Positions 13,200-25,342 of a stretch of 64,000 bases of DNA are shown piece after piece. The stretch is taken from positions 1,116,001 through 1,180,000 of the forward strand of contig NC_085855.1 in assembly GCF_020906515.1 (NCBI RefSeq). The letters run 5' to 3'. The position numbers were made by a program, and so were the translations under genes. A model generated the notes under the pieces. That model ran no database searches, was not told the DNA's origin, and saw nothing but the letters and a program-made list of their open reading frames with translations. The DNA comes from Vanrija pseudolonga. Lineage: Eukaryota > Basidiomycota > Tremellomycetes > Trichosporonales > Trichosporonaceae. Within the stretch, counting starts at the first letter, position 1. The number at the start of each line of letters is the position of its first letter.

Positions 13200-14260
13200 T
13201 GTGGTGGTGCTGGTGGTGGTGTTGGTTTGAGAGAGGAGATTGAGAGAAAAGGTGCTTGAGAGAGGTGCTTGAGAGGGATGGTTGTCGTCGAGAGCGGGTG
13301 AGCCTGCTTATATCCTCGTCGGCCGGCGCACCTGCCTACCTCGACCACGGCCGTCGCCACTGCCCCAACATATGCGGTCGAGAAGACGCAGCGCGCCGTG
13401 GGGACGTCGTTCGCGAGATGCATCCACACCACCACTCTCGTGGGGCCGACGACGTTGTCGCTGTCGTTCTGTTCTAATAGTCAGTCCCGTCGTCGCGTCC
13501 GTCGTCGGGTGGACCCGCGGTGCGTGTCGATCGTGTCACCGAGAAGACCGGGGGTGGGGTCGAGTGCCGGGCCAAGTGCCACATCAGGTGCCACTCGCCA
13601 CTTTGCCTGTACACGTCGTCGTGGACGCTCTACTGTCTTGCTGCCGCCACGGTGGTGCACCCCAGACTCGGCGTTCTCATGCCGCCATCTCTGTGCAACG
13701 GCGCCCCGCGTCACTCGCACCATTCCCACCACCCCTCGTCGGCGTCAATCCTCGCGGCCGCCGCCAAGTCGAGCGCACAGACACGCCTTCGCCACCCGCC
13801 CACCCGCCTTGCTTCGCACCCCCTTACATCCTGGTAACTTCATTAACCGCGACACTTGCGCATGGCTGCACTGCCTTTGCCATGTGCTTCTCGCTCGTGT
13901 CGGTGCGCTCTGCGCGTCGCGTCTTCCCCACGAGGAGGACCGCGGCGTGGCTTGCTTCGAGCTGTGCCTGGCGTGAGTGGATGTCGCGAGGCGCCCACGA
14001 TGTTTGTGTGTGTTTGCGTGTGTGTGTGTGTGTGTGTGTTGATGGATTGCACCGACACCGACACGCACAACACTGTCATGAGCCGTCCTGTCTGCCTCAC
14101 CACAGTCCTTGCCTTGCCCCCCTCGCCGCTGACCCATCACCGTCCCCATGTCGCTTCTCACCTCTCACTTGCTTCTCTTCACTAACCCTCCCTTCTCGTC
14201 ACCCAACCTCCTCCTTACTTCTCTCCCCACCGACCTCGAGTCACCTGACACATACCAAAC
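13200..14260. other. Divergent intergenic with TG repeat
   Basis: This 1.06-kb stretch separates the small RGG gene (-) from the kinase-like gene (+). No gene was recognised. It holds a TG dinucleotide tract (14001-14039) and, from 14150, a pyrimidine-rich leader ahead of the ATG at 14261. Confidence 0.5.
14001..14039. repeat. (TG)n microsatellite
   Basis: The tract is an interrupted TG repeat: a TTTGTGTGTG section, a GCG interruption, then about 12 perfect TG units. It lies about 220 bp upstream of the kinase-like gene. Confidence 0.9.
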
Positions 14261-16178
14261 ATGCGCACCCTCATCTCCCGCATAGAAGAAGAGACGTGGG
14301 ATGGCGACGAACCGGGCCACCTGACTATCTGGCTCTACAAGGACGAGCACGGTGTCGTCCACCGCGTCGAGCGCCCAGGGCGCGACGACATACGGCTCAA
14401 GGACCTCCCGGAAGCTCCATTCGAATACATGCCCAAGTGGAACGGTTCGTGGGTCCGCGCGAGCGACGAAATCATCGCCAGCCCCAACGTGTGGATCAAG
14501 CACGAGACGGTTTTTGTGGGTTACTGCTTCGTCTCGCTTGCTTCGCTGACACATGCCCAGAGGCACAACTCGGTGGCGTACAAGACGTTTGAGCTCGACG
14601 TCCTCCAAGACCTGTACCATGCCCCCGGGCACCCGTGCGTGGTCAAGTACCACGGCGCGGCGGTCAACGCCGACGGCTTCGTGTACGGGCTCGTGTTCGA
14701 CAAGCTCAACGTCACGCTGCAGGACGCCATCGAGGACGGCCGGCTCATCCGCAGGAACAAGCCCAATCCTTTTGCCGTCATGCGCGATGTCAGGCAAGGC
14801 CTCATGTACCTCCGTTCCCTGGGGTACCTGTACACCGACCTCGATGCGTCCAACGTCATGTGGCGCATCGACCCCACCGAGGAGCACCCACATGGCAACT
14901 GGTGTCTCGTCGACTTTGCAGAGTGCTACAAGGAGGACCAGCGCCTCGACTGGGACCTTGGTGTCGGTGGCGGGATCCCCATCGGCTCGCAATACGTGCC
15001 AGCCTCCCACATCGGCAGGAGCCTCGCCCGTCTCCGTCATCACATCTACTGTGGTGTGGAGCTGCCTTACGACAGCTCCTGGCCTGGCCAGGAGGATGAG
15101 GAGGAGCGCGAGGTGTTCGACGCCACGCAGGTCGAAGCCGCTGCTACCCTCCCGTGCCGCCTGCACAATGGACCACCAAAGGTCTACACTGGATCCATGC
15201 CTGGTCGATACTGGCGGAAGATATCGTTTTCTCACATGGTCCAGCTCTCCGCTCCTGCCAGCACGTCGACTCGCAAGGGCCTGGGTTGGATGGTGCTTTA
15301 CACAGGCAATGAAACGTGGTTGACCCACCTCACTTTCAAAGACATCCACGGCACCATCCACCGCTTTGTGCTCAACGGCCGCCACCACCAACTCGACGAG
15401 CTCCCGGACAACCCGCTCGACCCGGCGCTCTACAACGAGTGCTTGGCATTTTGGCGCGAGCCGTGGGCTGTTATGTCGGAGGAGGAGGCCCGCCTCGACA
15501 ACAAGCTGTGGCTCAAGGAGGCGTCCAAATTCGTAGGTTGACTGTTTGTAGGTGCCACCCGCTGACATGCCACAGCTCGGTGCGTGGTCGTCGCGCCAGT
15601 CAGCCAGGGAGCTGGACAACCTCCACGTCCTCCAGGCGAACCCTCACCGTAACCTGTGCACGTACATCGGTGCTGTGGTTAACGAATACGGTTTCGTCCG
15701 CTACCTCGCGTTTGAGAAGCTCCAGGCGACGTTAGCCGAGGTCGTCTGCGATGTCAGGAGCCGCGAAGCCGATCCACACTATCAGGCGCGCTTCGAGTCA
15801 ATCCCGCTCGACGCCACGACCGTCCTCCGCGACATCTGTGATGCGATCAACCACATCCGCTCCCTGGGCTATGTGTACACCGACCTGCATGCGTGCAACG
15901 TCATGTGGCGCCCCGCTGCCGACGACGGCAGCACGCCGGGCGCGTGGTGCCTCATCGACTTTGAGCACTGCTACCCGGTCAACGACATCAAGGGTATCCA
16001 CCCGCAGCCAGGCAAGACGCTCCTCGAGCTAGCCGACATTCGTACCTTCCGCGACTTGAACGGTCTCACGGACTACATCTATACCGGCGAGTGGTTCCCC
16101 AAGGTCGACGACCTCTTCAACGCGGCTCTCCAAGTTGCCGAGGGCGGCGTGCCTGGCCAAGAGATCTCGGAAGAGTGA
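14261..16178 (+). CDS. Double kinase-like (pseudokinase/APH-type) protein, internally duplicated
   Basis: The predicted protein has 609 residues in three exons: 14261-14515, 14561-15532 and 15576-16178. It contains two copies of one module: about residues 1-310 and about 330-609. Each copy starts with a beta-rich block (WLYKDEHGVVHRV / LTFKDIHGTIHRF), then a WIKHE / WLKEA segment with the probable ATP-site lysine, a TF/ELD helix, a catalytic-loop-like element YTDLDASNVMW (about 176) and YTDLHACNVMW (about 509), and a metal-loop-like element LVDFAE (about 198) and LIDFEH (about 534). HRD is YTD and DFG is DFA/DFE, so activity is uncertain. No stop codon or splice pair separates the copies, so this looks like one fused protein. 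The first intron (45 nt) keeps frame if retained. The family is not recognised beyond kinase-like fold. Confidence 0.75.
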
Positions 16179-16501
16179 CGGGCGAGTCATGCCCGTGGCG
16201 GTCGACGGCCGAAGGGGTTGTTTTGTGGAAGCGAGGATCATCCGACGGGGCGTGCAACGAGATGAAGAGAGAAGTCAACAACATGCATGGTGTGCAAGAT
16301 CCGGGTGGGGGTATCGTAGCAGCCGGCGCAAGCTTGCCTGAGGGTATCGCGCCGGGCATCGCCTTTCGGCATCATCATCAGAGGGAGATATCAGCAGGCG
16401 GGCAGCACCCGCCGCCGCCAAGGTTCCGCCCGCTCGCTATCGGGGTACATAAAGCTGGCGGTACACGCCTCGCGTCCCCCGCACTGACTGACTGACTGGC
16501 C
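16179..16501. other. Intergenic, kinase-like gene to thioesterase 1
   Basis: This 323-bp stretch holds no recognised gene; it should include the promoter of the first thioesterase. Confidence 0.5.
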
Positions 16502-17299
16502 ATGCTCGCGACTCTCCGACGCTGCACCACGGCCCCGACGACGCGCAAGGGGACAATGGCCTGCCTGGAACATGTGAAGAGGGTGGGTGGGATGGGCTCG
16601 CAGCAGGGCTAACCTGCTACTGTAGGAATGGGCCAAGACGCAGACTGGAGGTGCGTGGCGCCGTCGGCTTCTCCACTGAAGACAACAGGCCACGACTCGG
16701 TCGTGCTCGGTAATGTAAGCCCCCAACCCGCCTCACTGCTCACTCACGCGCCAGCTCGAGATCCTCGACGCGCGCCCCGGGTTCGTGCGCACGCGCCTCA
16801 AGGTCGGCAAGCACAACCTCAACTACCACGGCGTGAGTCCTCCAGTACACGTAAAGCTGACTGCCGCAGACGATGCACGGCGGGTGTCTCATGACTGTGC
16901 GTTGCGGTATCGCCAGCGCGCGCTGACGCCGCTAGCTAGTCGACACGGTCACCTGGCTCTCGCTCACGACGCTCCGGGACCCGATCATCCAGTCGGTGAG
17001 CACGAACATGAGCCACGAGTTCCTGCGCCCGTCGGGCCGGGAGGGGGACTACTTGTACGCCGAGGGCGAGTGTGTCCAGGCCGGTGGGTGTCGCGGGGGC
17101 AGGATGTGTCGCGCCGACTGACGTCCCAGGCCGCCGCCTCGCCTACACCCGCGTCACGCTCAAGAACGCCCAGGACAAGGTCACGGGCTTTGGGGCGCAC
17201 ACGCTCGCGCTGATGCCCGCCGAGGAGGGGGCAGTGAGCACGTTCACGCCGGACGGGGCGGAGCGGGTTGAGCAGCAGCAACAGCAGCCAAAGTTGTGA
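16502..17299 (+). CDS. Hotdog-fold acyl-CoA thioesterase (ACOT13/PaaI type), copy 1
   Basis: The predicted protein has 184 residues in seven exons: 16502-16582, 16626-16650, 16689-16714, 16755-16832, 16870-16896, 16936-17083, 17130-17299. Family motifs are GFVRTRLKV, NLNYHGTMHGGCLMTLVD with the HGG oxyanion loop and following aspartate, SVSTNMSHEFLRP, and GRRLAYTRVTLK. These enzymes hydrolyse acyl-CoA thioesters. The first ATG (16502) gives an 18-residue basic, hydroxylated leader (MLATLRRCTTAPTTRKG) that looks like a mitochondrial presequence; the internal ATG at 16556 matches the start of copy 2. The C-terminus has a short Q run. It is the upstream member of a tandem pair. Confidence 0.85.
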
Positions 17300-17466
17300 C
17301 GAAGGCGACGATGTATCGTGTAGTGGCACGCCTAGAGACGCGGGACAACTGACTGCCAAGAACCGGCTATGGCCGGTCCGGAGCTGGCCGACGGGCCTAC
17401 TTAGTCGTCAATGATCGCTATGCTGTTTACATCGCGACGTCTCTCACCACTGACAGATAGCGAACA

Positions 17467-18283
17467 ATGGCCTGCTTGGAACACGTCCGCAAGGTGGGAT
17501 TGGTGCCGGTGCGCTCGCTGACGGAAGTACTGGGCCGAGACGCAGACGGGGTGTGAGTGGGCCCCGGCGGCCCCGCGTACCTCTCCCCTTCGGCTCGGCT
17601 CACTAACCTCCCCAGGCCACGACACGGTCGTCCTCAGCGGGGTAAGTTGGGCGTTGTGTCGGTCGGCGCGCTAGCGCTCACACCCGCGGCCAGCTGGAAA
17701 TCGTCGAAGCGCGCCCGGGGTTCGTGCGCACGCGGCTCAAGGTTGAGAACCACCACCTGAACAACCACGGCGTGGGTGGTTGGTGACGAGACGTCGGCTA
17801 ACGCCAGACGATGCATGGCGGGTGTGTCATGACTGTGAGTGGGCGGTGTCGGCGTCGGCGTCGTCGCGCCTCCCTCTTCCTCGCACAGGCGAGGCCAGGC
17901 GAGCTCACACCCCCGCGCAGCTCGTAGACAGCGTCACATGGCTCGCGACAGTCACCCTCGGCGACCCCGTCGCCGACTCGGTCTCGACCAACATGAGCGC
18001 CGAGTTCCTGCGCCCGTGCGGCACGCTGGGGGAGTATGTGTATGCCGAGGGCGAGGCGGTCCAGCAGGGTGAGTGGGGGGGACGGCTGGGGTCGAGGAGT
18101 CGCCGTCGCAGCTCACACCCCCTCGAAGGCCGCCGCCTCGCCTTCACGCGCGTCACGTTCAAGGTCAACGACCGCATCACGGGGTTCGGGTCGCACACAC
18201 TCGCTGTGACCCCGAGCGGCGCCGCCGTGACCAAGTTCTCTGCGGACGGGTTGACGCGGCTGCCTGTCGGGGCCAAGCTGTAG
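17467..18283 (+). CDS. Hotdog-fold acyl-CoA thioesterase (ACOT13/PaaI type), copy 2
   Basis: The predicted protein has 161 residues in seven exons: 17467-17493, 17528-17552, 17616-17641, 17694-17771, 17808-17834, 17921-18068, 18129-18283. Exons 2-6 are 25, 26, 78, 27 and 148 nt, exactly as in copy 1, so the pair arose by tandem duplication of an intron-containing gene. Motifs: GFVRTRLKV, NHHLNNHGTMHGGCVMTLVD, SVSTNMSAEFLRP, GRRLAFTRVTFK. The leader of copy 1 is absent, so this copy is predicted to stay in the cytosol. Only 167 bp separate the two genes, so copy 2 must use a very short promoter or read-through. Confidence 0.85.
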
Positions 18284-19774
18284 CAAGGAAGTGGTAGCTC
18301 CTGTGAAGTGATCTGCTCGGTGTCTTGGTTGGCGCATAGTACATATGCCACACGCCATCGCCAAGGCGCGAGTCCTATGCCTTGCACGTCATCTTGAGTC
18401 ACTTGCCTGACATTGGTTGAGTCAGTGACTCGCACGCCACAGTCAACGCGGTGTCGCCGCAATTGATGCCCTCCTTATCTCCCCTCATTCCTATTCGCAG
18501 CGTCCCCAGGCGCTAGGAGCATTCCTAATTAACATTGTAATTCAGCCTCTGAGGGCTCTCACGGCCTCACGGCGTGGACCGAGATCTGCACAGCTGTGCA
18601 ACCCAAGCAAGCCCCGTTAAAAGCCCTCCCTCCAACGGGCAGCGGGGTATTACACCTCCTCGCTTGGGCTCTCCGCGTGCCGCCGTCTGATGAGCTCGTT
18701 TACCATCCGAGGATCCGAGACGGGGTAACGAGCGCGAAATGGCCTCTTCAGGACTCGGTAAGCACCTGCGCATGCCGTCGGCTGTGAGACGTGATGCATC
18801 AAGTTCAGCCTAGCTCGTCCAAACATAGCGCCGCGATTACTACTAGCCTCGATGTCTTGTCGTCGCGTGCTGGCGTGGGTGGGTGCGGCTACAAGTGGGC
18901 GTTTGAGTCGCAATGATGTGCTCGGTGCTGCTACTCTGCTGCTGGTGTGCTGCTGGTGCTCATGACCGTTACTTCTCAGTGAGCGCCACTGGCGACGCCG
19001 TCGTCGTCGCCACCTTGCTTGTTCCACGCACACGGCGCAGCACGCACCCTTTGCCCTGTGCATGTCTTGGAGTTCTTTGCTTTGCTCTTGCCCAACGACA
19101 TCAGCTGCATTACACACTCCCGCCCGACATTGATCTGACTTTGATCTCGTGCCAGCTGGAAAGCGTACGTACGCCCGGATACAACCTACATCCCAGTCAG
19201 TTCACCCAGTAGGGCCCGCACCCGGTCTCCTCCGTCCACCCAGCAAGACTACCCTTTTACCCACTCTTGGACTCGACATCTCGCCGCCTCCTTCGCATCG
19301 CATCGTTGCTCATAGACGACAAGCACAGGCGACAGCAGGTTAGACCGCAGCAGCAACATCGGCAGCAGCATTTGAACCAGCGACGACAACGACGACGACG
19401 GCGACACGTCCGCAGCCCCCCTCCCTGCCGCCGGTACCCCGCAAGCACGCAAACCCACACCTTCGGACCCCGGCCCAGCCTCGCCTCCGTTCCTTGCCTG
19501 CCAAGAACGCTCATCTCGTCTCCCCCTTGCACACGCGACCACGACGAGGCAGCGAGCCTGATCCACTCCACTCCCTCCCCCTCCGACCCACTCCGCCGCA
19601 ACCAAGAGATTGCCAAGGCAGCCGGCGTTCTCCTGCGCAGTAAAGCCTCAATTCTCGGCTCGCCCGGCTCCCCCGCACCTCCTGTTCACATAACCGTCCG
19701 TTGCCCCGGAACCTCCTTCTTCCTCCATCACCGTTCCTCTTCCACCTACTCGCACTCCGACACTCCGACCGACC
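18284..19774. other. Intergenic, thioesterase 2 to UBL3-like gene
   Basis: No gene was recognised in this 1.49-kb stretch. The last ~500 bases are C-rich with few G, typical of a long leader or promoter in this genome. Short open frames here lack splice or domain support. Confidence 0.5.
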
Positions 19775-20577
19775 ATGAGCGCAAGACCATCCACCGAGGC
19801 CGCCCCGGTGGCCGCCCCCGCCGTCGAGACCCCCGCACCAGAGCCTACGACAACAACACCACCGCCCGCCGCGGCGCCGCAGCCCTCAACCCCACCAAGG
19901 GAACCCGAGCCTCCTCATCCGATGGTGCGGAGCCCGTCCAACCTCGCACTCGCCACTGACACCCCCGCAGGTCCACCTCCGCGTACTCATCATCTCGGGC
20001 CAGTTCCACACGTTCTCGTTTGAACCCGAGACGACGGTCGGGCGTATGGTGGGTTCTGCGCCGTGGGCCCGATCTCGGAGTTTGCGCTGACTCATGGTAG
20101 AAGGAGCTCATCTGGAGCATGTGGCCGTCAGGTGAGTTCACGGCGCGCATGCTTCAACGCTGACCTGCAGAATGGACAGACCCGGGACAACCCCCCTCGC
20201 CGACATGGCTCCGCGTGCTCTACTCTGGCCGTGTACTCTCGGACGACTCGACGCTGGCTGGTGAGCTCCCCCTTGCCTAGAATCCGCACACGAGCTCACA
20301 TCACACCCCAGGCAACAACCTCGCGACGTCACTGTCTGCGACAGAAACGACTATTGTCCACCTCTCGATCCGCTCATTCTCGGTGCACAACGATGACCCG
20401 GGTACGTCCTGCGTCCTGCGTGCCCCCGTGCCCTCCTCTCCACGCCAACATTGGCTAACCCACCCAGACGCAAAGAAGCACGGCTTCACTCGCGCGACCT
20501 CGAGGCTGTCGGGCACACATTCGACTCGCAACGCCCCAGGCGAGGAGGTCTCGGGCTGCAAGTGCATCATCATGTAG
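19775..20577 (+). CDS. UBL3/MUB-like membrane-anchored ubiquitin-fold protein
   Basis: The predicted protein has 182 residues in six exons: 19775-19924, 19971-20048, 20101-20131, 20171-20260, 20312-20401, 20468-20577. A Pro/Ala/Thr-rich tail (about 50 residues) precedes a ubiquitin fold: LRVLIISGQFHTFSFEPETT, VGRMKELIWSMWPSEW, WLRVLYSGRVLSDDSTLAG, TTIVHLSIRSF. It ends in CKCIIM, a CaaX box (CIIM, predicted farnesylated) with an extra upstream cysteine that could be palmitoylated. Animal UBL3 and plant MUB proteins share this plan and act at membranes as docking or sorting modifiers, not by C-terminal conjugation. The lack of a GG end agrees with that. Confidence 0.82.
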
Positions 20578-21142
20578 GCGGCGGTGCACCACTTTCTCGG
20601 CGCACGCCATCAAAAGTGTTACAAACGCCGCCTCCGTCCACCTCCACCGCCCACACCGCCCATCCACTGATACCCCACCTCGACCCGCCGCATTGGATTG
20701 CCTCACAGCGTCGCGCCGCGCCGCGCCGTACGGCCGACTCTCAGTCATCGCCGGCGGCACCCCTCCGCCGTGCGCCCGATCGCCCCGACCCCGCCCCGAT
20801 ATTTGTATTCAAGCCGCCTGTAGATCACCCCCAGCAGTGTACGATCGAACCATCGACTCCATCTCCTCCATTCCCGGTTTTCTAGGTCTCCTTCACGTTG
20901 TCGCCCACTACACTACGCGACGTCCCCTGTCTCCCTCTCCCTCTCAGTGTCCAGCTCGCCGCGCCGCGCCGCGCCGGCTTGCCGGGCTGACTGAAGCCAC
21001 CCGGTCCGGTCCGGTCGGCCCGACACACACCGCCCCATACCACTCCATCTTGTCTTCTGAACCATGCACTGTGATAGTCTATACATGTGTCCCAGAGATA
21101 CATCTATGAGGTTCGCGAGGCGTTACGTACTCACAAGACCTC
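20578..21142. other. Convergent intergenic, UBL3-like / Sir2-type sirtuin
   Basis: This 565-bp stretch lies between two 3' ends and holds no recognised gene. It carries two CGCGCCGCGCCG-type repeats (near 20708 and 20958). Confidence 0.5.
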
Positions 21143-23436
21143 CTACTGACCCACCTCGTCGCTAACGCTGCCGACGCGCGACCGCTTGGCCGGCCGGTCC
21201 GACGTCGGCGACTGGGTCCCCGAACGCCTCTCCTTGTCAGGGTTTGAGCTCTGCCTGCTCGACGGGCCAGTGTTCTCGCCATTGACAAGGATGCGCACCC
21301 GCTCCTGGAGCTCCTTGGTGTCCGACTCGGATGTGTCGTCGCCGTCGTCGTCCGCTTCCCCTGTAACCGGCACACCCTCGCCGTCGACCACACCCTCCAG
21401 CCCCTCCCGCCCCTCCACACCGTCATCGTCCTCCGTCTCGTCCTCCTCCTCCAGCTGGGTCCTCGACCGTAGCATGTGCAGATGCGACCAGTTTCCGTCT
21501 GCGCTCACCCACACCGCGTCGTCTAGCGGCACCTCGAGCGGAGGCGCCTGCGGTGGGGCAGATCCGTCGGCGTGAGGCACTGATGGTGGTGGCGGAATTG
21601 TCCACCCCAATCGATCCGACAGGTTGGTTACGATCGAGTCGGCGTCACCAAGGAGCAAGACATCCGGCTTGACGTGCGTCACTGGGGTCAGGTTTATGAA
21701 TATCTGCGGGACCGAGTGAGGGATATGGGCTGGAGTGGTAAGCAAATGAGCGAACTGTTACCACTCACACAACACCTCGCTGACCGGTGCCACCTTGAGA
21801 CTCGTTCCCATGATAACCAACAGGTCAACGTCCTCGCGGTCCTTGAAGAGGCACTCGTCAAACTCCGAGTCGAGCGCCTGGCCAAAGAACGTAATATCCG
21901 GTTTGATGATGCCTGGTTCGCCGCGGCCCCACTCGTCGATCTCTTCGTCGTCGTCCGAGTCGTCCCACTCGGACGCCTTGCCCTTGCCCTTGCCTTTCAA
22001 GGACGCGCGGTATGCCTTGATGGCTGCGATTTCGGTATTCCGCTCTTCGCGGCACGTCTCGCAGTAAGGGATCGTCTGGGACATGATGTATGGCTCGATC
22101 TTTGATCCATCGTGCCGCGTCTTGCACCTCAAGCAAGAGGCCGTTTTGAATGAGCCTGTGATGGTCAGCGTTGCTCCAGATAACTGTCATACCATGGCAC
22201 TGCAGCACATTGTTCACCCCGGCCAGGCTCTCGAGCGTGTCGATATTTTGTGTATAGTTGCGCAGCAACTAGGCGTCAGCTAGTACCACCACGACGGGCA
22301 CTCACGACACCCCTGTCCTCGAGAAGCTTGATCCACCTGTGGCACGGACTTGGAACAAAGTTGCTGGGGTATATCTGTTTTGCGAAGGAGCTGGCGTGGG
22401 TCAGTCACGTCACCTGCTCCAACTCACTAGAAGACCTCGGGGTGCTCGCGAAAGTAGCTAATGTCGAACATTTGCTGCGGGTCATCGAGCTCATACTTGC
22501 CCTCGGCCTGGAGCTGTGCGTACAGACCAGTCGCGCTTCGGAAATCGGGGATTCCGCACGAAGTTGAGATTCCCGCCCCGGAGAGGACGATGATCTTCTT
22601 CGCATTCTGGAGTAGCCGGACCGCGTCGTCGACGGTGTTGACATCAGGGAGCTTTTGTCGCCGCCTGAGAACGCGAGATAGCGCGACTTTTGCAAAGCTC
22701 AGGAGAGCAATATCCGGAATGTCCGGTTCCCGTAGGCTGCGAGGCTGTCTCGATGAGCATGTGTGAGGCAACGGGAAGGACGGCGAGGTGGGGGAGGGAG
22801 CGAGGGACACACGCGCGCCCGTGTCCCACCTCCACCCTTCGGGTTCGGGGAGCGAGCCGCTGATCTCGCGCGCGTCAAACGTACCGGAACAACATTTAGC
22901 CCTAGGAGAAGCTTGCGGAGGCTCTGGACAGACCCGTCTGCGCGGGGCGAGAGGTATGATCGAAGGAAGTTGACGAGGCCTTGCTCCTTGAGCTCCTTGA
23001 CGAAGGCTTCCGACTCGGCATCGGTAAAGCCCGACTCGGCTGTGATGAGCCCGTGCGTCAGCGCGTGCGTCTGGAGTGCGGCGGCGGCAATGTCGTGCGG
23101 CGTCGTCGTTGCCGTGGCATGCTTCCCATCACCATCGCCAGCTAGAGGCCCTTCCGCGCCCTAGGCTGGGATGGATGGACGGGTCGCGCCAGACGACGCG
23201 ATCTGGTCGGCCGGCCGTGTGTGTGTGTGTTTGTGTCCCACGAGTGTTCATGCCGGGCCGCACGAGGCGATGACGACACACTCACCTTCCTGTACTAGCG
23301 CCTCGTACTCGTCGTCCCCAAGGCTTTCGGCGTCGGATCCCGAGTCAAACTCTTCGCTGTCGACCTGGTATGTTTCGGTAGGGGCGAGTTCTGGCGGATG
23401 CTGCGTGTCGTCTTGGTGCGTGTCCTGCTCGCTCAT
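21143..23436 (-). CDS. NAD-dependent histone deacetylase, class I sirtuin (Sir2/Hst1/SIRT1 type)
   Basis: The predicted protein has 619 residues in seven exons: 23286-23436, 22885-23141, 22428-22744, 22306-22390, 22193-22268, 21769-22155, 21143-21729. An acidic N-terminus is followed by a helical segment ([20 protein letters not shown]) and the SIRT1-type linker. The catalytic core shows [40 protein letters not shown], catalytic histidine in LQCHGSF, zinc pairs CLRC and [15 protein letters not shown] and [11 protein letters not shown]. About 35 acidic/lysine-rich residues are inserted after the second zinc pair. The C-terminus is an acidic tail. It would deacetylate histones or transcription factors in the nucleus. 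The junction of exons 2 and 3 (139-nt intron) is the least certain. Confidence 0.88.
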
Positions 23437-25253
23437 ACTTTTTGATTGTCCCGATGGAGTGGGATGGATGAAGGGGGCGCTTGCGGAGGTTGTGGGCGTT
23501 TGGAGCAACAATGAACGAGGACAGCAGCACGGTGAGTGGAGGGGGGGGCAGGGGCTACGGCATTGACGCAAAAGAGGGGAAGCAGTGACTGGTGGCGTCG
23601 CACAAGGCACGAGACAAGGGAGACTAACGGGGTGGGCGGCGGCATCATTATGGGCTGGCTTAGTCGGGGTGGGTGGGCGGCACTGGCTGGGCACACTGGG
23701 CAATACGGCTCGGCATACAGCATCAGTCTCGTCATCCCCCCTTCCCCTTCCAACTGCGGTAGCCCTCTTGTTGCAGGACGTGCGCGCAGTGGGGTTGCAT
23801 CGCTTGTCCAACCCCCTTATTGTTGGTGTCCCTCTTCTCCCATCCCTGGCACTGGCAGTGGCAGGCAGGTGGAGCTGCCAGGATCGTCTCTAGCGAGCGA
23901 TGCGTTACAGTGTGGGTGGTGCCAATTGATTTGCACGTGGACCACGTGACTTAGCTGCGGAGACCCCGGATTCCCTCAGGATGTCAGGTACCAATTCCTT
24001 GATGTTGTCGCCAGGGACAGAGAGTGTGTCGTCGTTCGGCGCTGGCTTTTTGAACGCCGGAGGGATGTCATGTGCGACGTGCAACCAGCACAGACAGACA
24101 GACAGGGGCGAGACAACGCAGCGGCGGCGACGCTGCCGATGCCAAAGAGGCGCGGACGGGGACGGGGATTAGCGCATGCCGAGCGAGCAAACCAGTAACT
24201 GGGCCATACCAAGCCTTGTCGGTCAGGTTGGGGTCAGGTAAGTAGTTCACCGCCGTCATGCGTATGCGATACCATCGCTCGCTCAGCGCCGGCCTTGGAG
24301 TTTAGTTGGGTTGTGCTCGGCAGGGCCTCGCGCAAAAATCAAGGGACACAGGAATGGGCGTCTGCGCGCTCATCCCATCCCATCCCCAACGCCCGCGGCG
24401 GCGGTTGTCTCCGCCTGCCCTGCTGCTCAGATTGGATTGGATGATGCCGCAATGAGAGCAAAAGAGTTGGAGCGAGCGGCGGCGGCCACTGACGGCTGAC
24501 GGGCAATCATCACAGGTGCACATGACGCAGACGGGCAGCCTGGTTTAGTTAGGGGTCTCTCTCTCTCGTACTTTGGAGACTGCGCTATTTGCCTTTCCCC
24601 TGGAGCGAGCTACGGAGCTACGGGTCGGTAGACGAGGCTTATTCTGGATCGGCGCACCCTATGATGTGTGGGTGGGTGGGGTGGGGGGTCACTCGTGTCA
24701 TTCACTCACTGCGGCCATGTCATGGGTCAGGATTGGGATCCGATAGCAGCAGCTACTGTGCGCACGCAAGCACGCACGCATGCACGCACGAGGGTTAGGT
24801 GCGGCGGCGCAGTGCAGCACCCCCTCTCGCCACAGCCCCCCGGTCGTTGCTCGCTCGCCCGTTCCCCACTTGATTTTTGACTACAGACGTCGTATCTCCG
24901 CCGCCGCCCGCCCGTGTGCCGTAGTTATGTGCCGTCGCACCACCATGATGAGATGAGCCCGCGTCCGCCGCTTGCTTCGTCGCCTCCCTCGCGTCAGTAA
25001 TTTGGCTCCTGAGCGAGCGTGCCCAGAACAATTTACACGAGCAATACCAATTTGAGCGAGTTGGGGCCCGGAGTATTGCATTGCTTGTCGTGTCGGGTGG
25101 GGTCCGTCGACGGGCAGGCAAGGCAGGTCGACCAGGTCACAAGTTCACCACCATACCGCCCACGCGACCACTACCACGGGTTGTATCAACACACATTACG
25201 ACGATACCCTCAGCCCCTGGCAACCCTCTCTGCCCCTCTCAACCCCTTTGCGA

Positions 25254-25274
25254 CCCCCCCCCCCCCCCCCCCCC
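25254..25274 (+). repeat. C21 homopolymer
   Basis: The run is 21 consecutive C at 25254-25274, in the leader about 230 bp before the ATG at 25500. Assembly length may be unreliable. Confidence 0.9.
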
Positions 25275-25307
25275 GACCTGCCCTCAACCTTGACAACTAT
25301 CTGCATC

Positions 25308-25342
25308 GCTCTCTCTCTCTCTCTTTCATTCTCTCTCTCTCA
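25308..25342 (+). repeat. CT microsatellite, interrupted
   Basis: Two CT runs are separated by TTTCATT. It lies in the pyrimidine-rich leader of the polyQ protein gene. Confidence 0.85.

Noticed and set aside
14165-15619. 484-codon open frame antisense to the kinase-like gene
   Set aside because: It mirrors the codon bias of the + gene, has no splice support and no recognised domain.
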